In this document: positions 17,638 through 24,432 of the stretch, in pieces
How the letters are laid out: each line of letters opens with the position of its first letter
Position numbering within the stretch: position 1 is the stretch's first letter
Source: CAJQND01 sp051010055
GTDB lineage: Bacteria > Pseudomonadota > Alphaproteobacteria > Rhizobiales > CAJQND01
Direction: 5' to 3'
Assembly: GCA_051010055.1 (NCBI GenBank)
Contig: JBPCVY010000233.1
Span: 1-26,518 of the forward strand
DNA length: 26,518 nt
Notes under the pieces: model-generated
Databases searched by the model: none
What the model saw: the letters and a program-made list of their open reading frames with translations, nothing else
What the model was told of the DNA's origin: nothing
Program-made: the position numbers and the translations under genes

Positions 17638-18243
17638 ATGAGCCCCTCGCACAAGCAGATGTTTTGCTTTGCCATCGCGGCTTGCATGTCCGCTGCAGCT
17701 TTTGCAGGCAGTTTCGAACCGGCCACCGCAAAATCGAAATTCAACTTCAGCTCGGAAGGCGGCGGCACAGCGGTTCGCTATAAAGGCAAGCGCACAATCA
17801 AAGATCCGACCGGAGAAGTACCCGGCACAATTGTCATCAACACCAGAAGGAAGAAGCTTTATTTCTTCCTGAAAGGCGGAAAAGCCATTGAGTATGGCGT
17901 CGGCGTCGGCCGGCGCGGGTTCACCTGGTACGGCACGGCAAATGTAAAGCGTAAAACCGAATGGCCCGCTTGGCACCCGCCCCAGGAAATGATAGAGCGC
18001 GAAAAACGCCAATATGGGCGCACCCTGCCGGTCAAAATGGAAGGCGGACCGAAAAATCCGCTAGGGGCGCGGGCGCTTTATCTCTTTCAGGGCAGTAAAG
18101 ACACGCTGTACCGTATTCACGGAACAAACGCCCCATGGACAATCGGCCAGGCGGTATCGTCAGGCTGCATCCGTCTCGTCAACAATGAGATTATTGATCT
18201 CTACAACCGGGTGAAATTGGGAGCCAAAGTGATTGTAAACTAG
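17638..18243 (+). CDS. L,D-transpeptidase (YkuD domain), second tandem copy
   Basis: This 201-residue paralogue of the preceding gene shares long blocks with it: KSKFNF, GKR.IK(N/D)PTGE.PGTIV, EWPAWHPP.EMIERE, YGRTLP and NPLGARALYL. The active site is HGTNAPWTIG...SSGCIRL, with H161 and C177. The signal differs: SHKQMFCFAIAACMSAAAFAGSF has no twin arginine and looks Sec-dependent. The basic linker of the first copy is missing, so the catalytic domain starts soon after the signal. AAGGA about 11 bases upstream serves ATG 17638. The pair probably arose by tandem duplication and divergence. Confidence 0.93.
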   Translation: MSPSHKQMFCFAIAACMSAAAFAGSFEPATAKSKFNFSSEGGGTAVRYKGKRTIKDPTGEVPGTIVINTRRKKLYFFLKGGKAIEYGVGVGRRGFTWYGTANVKRKTEWPAWHPPQEMIEREKRQYGRTLPVKMEGGPKNPLGARALYLFQGSKDTLYRIHGTNAPWTIGQAVSSGCIRLVNNEIIDLYNRVKLGAKVIVN

Positions 18244-18254
18244 TGATTTGAAGG

Positions 18255-18276
18255 ATTGTTTCGAATGCGAAACAAT
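18255..18276. terminator. hairpin between convergent L,D-transpeptidase and SDHAF4 genes
   Basis: ATTGTTTCG (18255-18263) and CGAAACAAT (18268-18276) form a perfect 9-bp stem with a 4-base loop, placed between two convergent genes. There is no good T-run on either strand. It may act as a bidirectional 3' end structure. Confidence 0.45.
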
Positions 18277-18284
18277 ATTGCTGC

Positions 18285-18482
18285 CTAGAAATCGCTGGTG
18301 ATGCCCTTCACTTCCCAATCATCGTACCGGGTAGGTTCCAGGCCGCCGCGCCCGTCCACTTCCTTTTCGGCGCGCTTGGCCCGGGCGTCTATCTCTTTCC
18401 GGCGCTCGGTGGCCTCTGCAAGGGCGCGCTCAGCCTCGGGGCTGAGTTTCTTCTTATTGTCATTTTTCTGCGGTTTTTTCAT
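18285..18482 (-). CDS. DUF1674 / succinate dehydrogenase assembly factor 4 family protein
   Basis: This 65-residue protein ends RGGLEPTRYDDWEVKGITSDF, the hallmark of the SDHAF4 family (DUF1674), in which this C-terminal block binds flavinylated succinate dehydrogenase subunit A before its assembly with SdhB. The N-terminal half is a charged Lys/Glu/Ala helix (KKLSPEAERALAEATERR), probably coiled. The start is taken at ATG 18482; a frame to 18569 overlaps the htpX start and lacks family support. SD support is weak. It is divergent from htpX, an arrangement I recall as common in Rhizobiales. The family call is strong, the role by homology to the eukaryotic factor. Confidence 0.85.
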   Translation of the reverse strand: MKKPQKNDNKKKLSPEAERALAEATERRKEIDARAKRAEKEVDGRGGLEPTRYDDWEVKGITSDF

Positions 18483-18504
18483 AGCTGAGATGACAATCCG
18501 GTAA

Positions 18505-18534
18505 CTTGTACTGGGGCGTCTGAATACCCATTTT
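18505..18534 (+). promoter_or_regulatory. candidate sigma-32 (RpoH)-like promoter of htpX
   Basis: CTTGTAC (18505-18511), a 14-base spacer and ACCCATTTT (18526-18534) resemble the heat-shock consensus CTTGAAA-N(11-16)-CCCCATNTA, 35 bp upstream of htpX. HtpX is a heat-shock protease in E. coli, which fits. Spotted by eye; an alphaproteobacterial RpoH matrix was not applied. Confidence 0.4.
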
Positions 18535-18568
18535 ATAACCAAAGGAACGAAAAGGAGAAGCTTCGGCA

Positions 18569-19522
18569 ATGAACATTATGCGCACTGGCATGCTTTTAGC
18601 GGCGATGACCGGCCTTTTTTTGGCCGTCGGTTATTTGATCGGCGGGCAGGTTGGCATGTTGATTGCGCTTGGCATTTCCGTTGCCACAAACTTCTTTGCT
18701 TATTGGAATTCCGGCAACATGGTACTGCGCATGCATGGCGCTGAAGAGGTGAACCGGCAATCGGCACCTGAGCTTTACGATATGGTGGCCGGGCTCGCCG
18801 ATAGCGCCCGTTTGCCTATGCCGCGCGTTTTCATCATGCATGAAGACCAGCCCAACGCATTTGCCACGGGCCGCAACCCGGAAAATGGCGCTGTCGCCGT
18901 CACAACCGGCCTGATGCAGCGGCTGAACCGGGAAGAAATTGCCGGCGTGATTGCCCACGAACTTGCCCATATCCACAATCGTGACACCCTGATTATGACC
19001 ATGACGGCAACCCTTGCCGGGGCCATATCCATGCTGGCCCAGTTTGGACTGTTCTTTGGCGGCCGTGGCCGGGAAAACCCGCTTGGGTTTATCGGCACGA
19101 TTGCCATGGTGATACTTGCCCCGCTGGCGGCAATGCTGGTGCAGATGGCCATTTCGCGCACCCGCGAATATTCCGCCGACCGGCTGGGCGCTGAGATTTG
19201 CGGCCGGCCCATGGCCCTTGCCGGTGCTTTGCGCAAAATCTCCAACACCGCCCAGCAGGTGGAAAATCACCATGCGGAAGAAAACCCGGCCACCGCCCAT
19301 ATGTTCATTATAAATCCGTTGTCGGGTGAACGGATGGACAACCTGTTCTCCACTCACCCCAATGTTGAAAACCGCATTTCGGAGTTGCAACAAATGGCGA
19401 ATGAGTGGGACACACCTGGCGCTGAAAGGCACAGCCGTGGTAACGACACACGTTCAGCAAGTGATTTTGATGGGCCTTGGAACCAGACTTCTACGGACGA
19501 GCGCCAGGGCCCCTGGGGATAA
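18569..19522 (+). CDS. htpX: membrane zinc metalloprotease HtpX
   Basis: HtpX (317 aa) is an M48 family protease that degrades misfolded inner-membrane proteins. Two hydrophobic segments span about residues 5-25 and 28-45. The zinc motif HELAH is at 130-134, and the third ligand Glu is in TREYSADRLG (E200). Two further hydrophobic stretches lie between them (about 145-163 and 173-192). The C-terminal tail (about residues 275-317) is hydrophilic and low in conservation. AAGGAG at 18552-18557 is 11 bases before ATG 18569, somewhat long; M4 is the alternative. rsmB begins 2 bp after the stop, so they are co-transcribed. Confidence 0.96.
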   Translation: MNIMRTGMLLAAMTGLFLAVGYLIGGQVGMLIALGISVATNFFAYWNSGNMVLRMHGAEEVNRQSAPELYDMVAGLADSARLPMPRVFIMHEDQPNAFATGRNPENGAVAVTTGLMQRLNREEIAGVIAHELAHIHNRDTLIMTMTATLAGAISMLAQFGLFFGGRGRENPLGFIGTIAMVILAPLAAMLVQMAISRTREYSADRLGAEICGRPMALAGALRKISNTAQQVENHHAEENPATAHMFIINPLSGERMDNLFSTHPNVENRISELQQMANEWDTPGAERHSRGNDTRSASDFDGPWNQTSTDERQGPWG

Positions 19523-19524
19523 TT

Positions 19525-20877
19525 TTGACAAAGAGTTTGAAAAAGGCAGGCCGGGATAAATCCCGCAAGAATGCACAAGTGGGCTTGCCTGCGCGGCGGG
19601 CGGCTATAAAGGCGCTCAAATATACACTCGATAAGAAACTGCCCCTGGACAGCGCTCTTGAGCGGGCATCCATGCAGGCCCTGAACGCGCGCGACAGGGC
19701 GCTTGCCCGGGCAATCGCAACCACCGCTTTGCGCCGCAAGGGCCAGATTGACGATGTGCTTGACGTGTTTATCGAAACGCCCCTGAACCGGAAAAAATCC
19801 GGCCTTGCCTATGAGGCGCTTCTTGCCGGAGCTGCCCAAATTTTGTTCATGCGGGTACCGGCCCATGCGGCAATTGACCTTGCTGCGCGCGCGCTGGCCC
19901 ATGATCTTACCGGCGGGCGCAAACTTGTAAACTTCGTGAACGGGGTCTTGCGGAATGTGGAGCGCCAGGGCGCGGAAATAGTCAGCTCGCAAAATCCTGC
20001 ACGGCTCAACACACCGGGCTGGCTTTATGAAAGCTGGACAAAAGCCTATGGCGGCAAGGGAGCAGAAGAAATCGCCCTTGCGCATCTGGAAGAAGCACCG
20101 CTCGATCTCACCGTAAAGGCAGATGCGGACACATGGGCGACAGTGTTAGGCGGTGACGTTCTGGCAACCGGATCCGTGCGCCTTTCTGAAAACCCCGGCA
20201 AAATCGAAAATCTGCAAGGCTTTGAAGAAGGCGTCTGGTGGGTGCAGGATGCAGCCGCCTGCCTTCCGGCAAAGCTGTTGGGCGATGTGGCGGGCAAACG
20301 TGTTTTTGACTTGTGCGCAGCACCTGGCGGAAAGACCGCGCAACTTGCCCTTGCCGGCGGTAGGCTTGTTTCGGTTGATAACTCCGCTGAACGCCTTGAG
20401 CGGGTGCGCGAAAATCTTTCCCGGCTCAATCTTGATGCCGACACCGTGTGTTGCGATGTTCTGGAGTTTTCGCCAGATGAGTTGGCAGATTTCATACTGC
20501 TTGATGCGCCCTGTTCAGCTACCGGCACAATCCGCCGTAACCCGGATGTACCGCACCTGAAAACGAGGGGCACAGTCAAGGCCCTCGCACAGGTTCAGAA
20601 GGCGATGCTTGCCAAGGCGGCATCGCTCATCAAACCAGGTGGCGTTCTTGTTTACTGCACCTGTTCACTGCAACCTGAAGAAGGCGAGCGCCAAATCGCA
20701 GCCACACTGAAATCCGGCGCCTGGGAACGGTTGCATGTGAGTGCTGTTGAAATTGACGGGCTCAAAGAAGCTGTCACCGCTGATGGCGATGTCAGAACCC
20801 TACCCTGCCAATCGCCAGGGGCGGCGCCCGGCGGCATGGACGGTTTCTTCATCTCGCGGCTTCGCGCACGGTCTTAA
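19525..20877 (+). CDS. rsmB: 16S rRNA (cytosine-967-C5)-methyltransferase-type RsmB
   Basis: The first about 130 residues form a NusB-like RNA-binding domain (ALKYTLDKKLPLDSALERA, ARDRALARAI, FVNGVLRN). The C-terminal Rossmann methyltransferase has the SAM motif CAAPGGKTAQL, the LDAPCSATGTIRRNPD motif with the PC cysteine, and the catalytic TCS motif in CTCSLQPEEGE. This domain pair is typical of RsmB/Sun, which makes m5C967 in 16S rRNA. I chose TTG 19525, just after the htpX stop and the GGGGAT stretch (450 aa); ATG 19477 would overlap htpX by 46 bases. It ends 3 bp from the convergent SMR gene. Confidence 0.93.
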   Translation: MTKSLKKAGRDKSRKNAQVGLPARRAAIKALKYTLDKKLPLDSALERASMQALNARDRALARAIATTALRRKGQIDDVLDVFIETPLNRKKSGLAYEALLAGAAQILFMRVPAHAAIDLAARALAHDLTGGRKLVNFVNGVLRNVERQGAEIVSSQNPARLNTPGWLYESWTKAYGGKGAEEIALAHLEEAPLDLTVKADADTWATVLGGDVLATGSVRLSENPGKIENLQGFEEGVWWVQDAAACLPAKLLGDVAGKRVFDLCAAPGGKTAQLALAGGRLVSVDNSAERLERVRENLSRLNLDADTVCCDVLEFSPDELADFILLDAPCSATGTIRRNPDVPHLKTRGTVKALAQVQKAMLAKAASLIKPGGVLVYCTCSLQPEEGERQIAATLKSGAWERLHVSAVEIDGLKEAVTADGDVRTLPCQSPGAAPGGMDGFFISRLRARS

Positions 20878-20880
20878 AGC

Positions 20881-21204
20881 TCAGGCAATCTTCAGCCCGA
20901 CAACGCCGGAAATTATCAGCAATACCGCAATAAGGCGCATCGCGGTGAGCGTATCGCCAAAGAAATAAACACCGACAAAGAAAGTGCCTGCCGCGCCAAT
21001 GCCCGTCCAAACCGCGTAGGCCGTGCCGATAGGGATGGTCCGCTGCGCATAGAGCAACAATGCGCCGCTTACGGCCATGCAAACTGCGGCAAATACTATC
21101 CATCCAATGTTCACGCCGGCATCAGCCCAACCGTTTTTCAAACCAACAGGCCAGCCAATTTCAAACAGAGCAGCAACTATCAGGCTAGTCCAGGCGATAT
21201 TCAT
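20881..21204 (-). CDS. sugE: SMR family exporter, Gdx/SugE type (probable guanidinium exporter)
   Basis: This 107-residue four-helix membrane protein belongs to the small multidrug resistance family. The conserved membrane Glu lies in LFEIGWPVGLKNGW in helix 1, and AYAVWTGIGAAGTF in helix 3 matches Gdx/SugE rather than EmrE. Gdx proteins exchange guanidinium for protons as antiparallel dimers. GGGAG 6 bases upstream sets ATG 21204. No guanidine riboswitch motif was found in the leader, although a 7-bp hairpin is present. It works alone as a homodimer, and no second SMR partner gene is adjacent. Confidence 0.9.
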   Translation of the reverse strand: MNIAWTSLIVAALFEIGWPVGLKNGWADAGVNIGWIVFAAVCMAVSGALLLYAQRTIPIGTAYAVWTGIGAAGTFFVGVYFFGDTLTAMRLIAVLLIISGVVGLKIA

Positions 21205-21228
21205 CAGCATCTCCCACGGGTTGATTGG

Positions 21229-21253
21229 TTCCTTGACATGCGCAGGCAAGGAA
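21229..21253 (-). promoter_or_regulatory. leader hairpin of the SMR exporter gene
   Basis: On the minus strand TTCCTTG and CAAGGAA form a perfect 7-bp stem around an 11-base loop, ending about 25 bases before the exporter ATG. The loop lacks the ACGR motif of guanidine-II elements. Role unknown. Confidence 0.35.
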
Positions 21254-21354
21254 GACTGTTTTGAGGTTAGAATTAATTGATCGAATTAGACAGAGGTAGA
21301 ATCTCCAGTTCCAAACCTTCAATATAGAACCACGCCAAAAGATCGGAGGGCATA

Positions 21355-22234
21355 ATGGATAAATCATCTCAGTGCCTTGGCGCGAAGCGCCCGCGCGGCA
21401 CAATTCTTTTGAACGAATTTCGCAAGCCTTTTTTTCCCGTCCGGGGAGCTTCAATGCTCGCAATGTCGTTTTCGGCTTTTCTCACTGTGGCAACTGGTAC
21501 CCTTCCGGCGGTTGCGCAATCAGCGGCAGAAGTGAAGACCGTTCAACGACATCTCTTCGGCTACGGTCTCCGGACCTTTGATGGAACTTTCAACGCTGAA
21601 ACTGAAAATGTGATCGCGGCCTATGAAAAAGATTGGGGGCTTCCGGTCACCGGCAAAATTTCTGAAGAACTGATTCTAAGATTGACCCGGCAACATCCTG
21701 ACACCCGCCCGAGATGGCAGCCCGTTGCAGGTTCTGACTGTAAACTGTGGAATGAACATCCCAATGCCCAGGAAAAAATCACCTGGTCGGGCGGATGCAA
21801 GAACGGCAAGGTTCACGGCAAGGGGGGAATTGCTGTGGACGTTCATGCTGCACGGTGAAAGGCGCAAGAACACCTACACCGGCGATGTCATGGGCGGAAA
21901 GCTGAACGGCACGGGAGCCGCTATCGACAGGGCCGGAAATCAATACAAGGGCGGATGGAAGGACGACAAATTCCATGGAAAAGGCGTGTTAACGCAGGCC
22001 CGGGGCGACCGCTATGAAGGTGATTGGGTAAACGGGAAAATGCACGGACGCGGCGTAAAGGTGTGGTTCGGCGGCGATCGCTACGAAGGTGAATGGGCAG
22101 ATAACCTGCCGCACGGCGAGGGAATTGCGTCGATTGCAGGCGCGAAAGCCCAAAAGCGCCAGTTCGTGAAGGGCTGTTCCGCCGGAAACCCCAATCTGGC
22201 GCTCGGTCGGAGTAAAATCTCTTGCGGTTTTTGA
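21355..22234 (+). pseudogene. exported peptidoglycan-binding and MORN-repeat protein, split by a frameshift
   Basis: The reading frame from ATG 21355 (GGAGG at 21345-21349) encodes a signal-like segment (MLAMSFSAFLTVATGTLPAVAQ), a peptidoglycan-binding domain (VKTVQRHLFGYGLRTFDGTFN...GLPVTGKISEEL) and the start of a MORN repeat, then stops at 21856-21858. The next frame continues with MORN repeats (YTGDVMGGKLNGTG, YKGGWKDDKFHGKG, YEGDWVNGKMHGRG, YEGEWADNLPHGEG) to a stop at 22232-22234. Removing one G from the G6 run at 21822-21827 joins them into a 292-residue protein reading GKVHGKGELLW, a good MORN match. It could be a recent mutation, a sequencing error, or slippage-controlled expression. 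It is convergent with the DUF3604 gene. Confidence 0.8.
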
Positions 22235-22264
22235 ACACCCCTTGAACTGGCGCCTGGCGTCAGC

Positions 22265-24196
22265 TTATGGCGTGTACCAAATCGGGGATGTGTATGCGCG
22301 CTCCTGATGGCTCAACAAGGTGCCTTCCGGCATCTTGATACCGTAATATTTTGCATCATATGCCTGCCAGGTAGGTGTTGGGATTTCCAGAACCCGGGCA
22401 TAGTAGAAGGCAGATGCTGCCGGATCGAAGTCCGGATCAGTCCAAACCGCCCGCAACTCGGCATCACCGATATTGTTCAGGTAGGTGGCATTTGCCTCGT
22501 CAACTGTATTGCCGACCGCCGTCCGGGCGCGGCCATCTGCATCGATCGTTCTGCCATCAGAAACGGCCACATCGTATATTCTCTCTTGCAGTTCGCCGGC
22601 ATTATCAATCCATCCTTTCACGATCTGGATGCGATCAAGATTGCCGGACCAGGTATCCTTCAGCGCACCTACCATGAAAACCGGCGCCTTTTTGTCTGCT
22701 GGCTTCGGCGACAAATCACCACCCATGGGAACGCCTTTTTGATAGCCAATGGAAACCGCATCCGGCTTGAATACATCGTCGGCAGCATAGTCCCATCCAC
22801 CGAACAGCCGGACAATTATGCGCGTTCCCGTGGTGGCGAAGGTCTCGCGTTTCTTCATTGCGTTGAAAATCCCTTCGCGGGTGTTTTCACGCGCCCAGAC
22901 GGCAGCAAGTCCCGATGCAAGAAGCTCTCTTCCGTAGGTGGTCAGTGAATCGTCGCCACTCAGGGCTCGAATGATGACATGCTCGAAGCGGTCAGGTGCT
23001 GGTTCGAACCCGGCCGTCTTGCCGAACATATTTTCATCCCTCGTGGTGGCAAGACCCGTATGGGCATCAGTGCTCCCAATCATGCCGAACTTATAAGGAT
23101 TGATACCGAGTTTCCTTTCTTGCTGCAGTCCGATCTGGAGTGCTGAACGGGCATATTCAAAGGGCAACATCCAGTCTTCCTTGGGCTTTTGACCGCTGAT
23201 ATCGCCTTTGTCCCAGGTGCCGTAATCGGCGAATTCATCATTCGGGGAAAGCGATGGATGCGTCTCGCCATCGCCCTTCATTTGGGTCACTTCGTACAAA
23301 GGCTCCCACCGCCTTCTGGCTTCTGCATAAGCCTTATCGATGGGTTTCCCGTTTAACCGATTCAGGGGAAACATCTGACCATTTGAAACGTTGCCATTGT
23401 GGGCAATGGCCAAAATGCTGCCGCCGGTCTTTTGTTCATAATCCTCCATGTACTTCCACAATTTTTCCGGGTCATTGGAATCTACAGTAGAGAAGGGCAG
23501 CACCTGATTGGCCTTGCTCGCGTCGTCCTTGAAAATGACCACCCGGTGAAGGTTTCCGGGATTTTCCCTTGTTGAAATGGACGTCCACTCAAAGCCAATC
23601 AGCGCCGAAAACTTGCCCGGTTCATTATGTTTGTCGGCGGCTTTGGTTTCGCGCTCCCAAACGGTCCGGGTCATCTTCGGATTATCAATCGGATCTTTGT
23701 AGACAGTAACCGCATCCTCAAGCCACTTTTGAAAGGCCTCGTTCCCTTTGCCCGCTTTCACCAGATCGTGGACCGTTTTGCCCCATTCATTCGCCAGCAA
23801 ATCGGGATTGGATTCTGCAATCAGCGGCGCCAATCCGAGATTTTCCGCATGATCTGAAACGACGAGAAAATCCAGAGGCCTGATTAGCCTCACTCGCTGG
23901 CCTGTATTCGAAAGGATTTCTTCTCCCTTCGCAAAGCGGAAGGCCTCTTCCGGCGTGATGGTTGCGCCAACCATACCTGCGTCCGTTGAATAGGACGTGT
24001 GCAGATGGGTATCACCCCAGTAGACCCCTTCGGCAAAATTTGCATCAGCCGCTTTTCGGGCGACATAGGGCGAGTAGACTTTCTGGTCTCCTGGCATCGC
24101 GCTTGGGTTCACGTCCTGCGCGTTTGCCGTATAGGAAATCGCTAAGAAAAGTCCGCAGATATATGCTGAGATCGTCAAGCGGACGGTCGAAATCAT
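22265..24196 (-). CDS. exported DUF3604 (PHP-like metallohydrolase) protein
   Basis: This 643-residue protein starts with a Sec signal (ISAYICGLFLAISYTANA, cleavage near residue 26). The DUF3604 signature follows: GDTHLHTSYSTDAG (H64, H66), FLVVSDHAENLG, IGFEWTS, AIAHNGNVSNG and GSTDAHTGLA. The ordered His/Asp/Glu motifs match a PHP-type trinuclear metal site. The C-terminal part (about 500-640) has beta-rich segments (VPMGGDLSPKPA, IQIVKGWIDNAGELQERIYDVAVSDG) typical of the family. The natural substrate of DUF3604 proteins is not established. GGGAGG 6 bases upstream sets ATG 24196. It is divergent from the sulfatase gene, which suggests shared control. Confidence 0.92.
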   Translation of the reverse strand: MISTVRLTISAYICGLFLAISYTANAQDVNPSAMPGDQKVYSPYVARKAADANFAEGVYWGDTHLHTSYSTDAGMVGATITPEEAFRFAKGEEILSNTGQRVRLIRPLDFLVVSDHAENLGLAPLIAESNPDLLANEWGKTVHDLVKAGKGNEAFQKWLEDAVTVYKDPIDNPKMTRTVWERETKAADKHNEPGKFSALIGFEWTSISTRENPGNLHRVVIFKDDASKANQVLPFSTVDSNDPEKLWKYMEDYEQKTGGSILAIAHNGNVSNGQMFPLNRLNGKPIDKAYAEARRRWEPLYEVTQMKGDGETHPSLSPNDEFADYGTWDKGDISGQKPKEDWMLPFEYARSALQIGLQQERKLGINPYKFGMIGSTDAHTGLATTRDENMFGKTAGFEPAPDRFEHVIIRALSGDDSLTTYGRELLASGLAAVWARENTREGIFNAMKKRETFATTGTRIIVRLFGGWDYAADDVFKPDAVSIGYQKGVPMGGDLSPKPADKKAPVFMVGALKDTWSGNLDRIQIVKGWIDNAGELQERIYDVAVSDGRTIDADGRARTAVGNTVDEANATYLNNIGDAELRAVWTDPDFDPAASAFYYARVLEIPTPTWQAYDAKYYGIKMPEGTLLSHQERAYTSPIWYTP

Positions 24197-24432
24197 CGAA
24201 AACCTCCCAATGCCATCAAACCTTGAACGTTACATTGGCGCATCTGGCAAGGCAAAGTTTCGCAGAAGTAAATTATTTATCAGACAGATTAAAACGTGGC
24301 CGTATCTTGAAAATTCTGAACGCATCAAAATTTTAATTATGTGCTGAACAAGAAAAATCACTACTATACCCGGCGGGAAGAAAGCTGAAGATTTGAAAGA
24401 CTGATCAATCAAACCTGAGGGAGGTTCTTGAA
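24197..24432. promoter_or_regulatory. AT-rich divergent promoter region of the DUF3604 and sulfatase genes
   Basis: This 236-bp gap, the longest in the window, is clearly AT-richer than its surroundings and contains AAAATTTT (24327-24334) and three copies of TGAAC. The sulfatase SD AGGGAGG is at 24418-24424. No promoter boxes could be assigned with confidence, and no further gene is visible. Confidence 0.5.

Noticed and set aside
18596..19432. Open frame of 278 codons on the minus strand opposite htpX
   Set aside because: It is antisense to a complete, motif-bearing htpX and shows no family features.
21205..21360. Guanidine riboswitch in the SMR exporter leader
   Set aside because: No ACGR-loop hairpin pair and no ykkC-type core were seen; only a single unrelated hairpin is present.
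21725..21844. Separate gene starting at ATG 21725 for the MORN part
   Set aside because: The first 35 or so codons overlap the upstream frame and do not resemble any domain; MORN homology in this frame starts only after the G6 run, so a single frameshifted gene explains it better.
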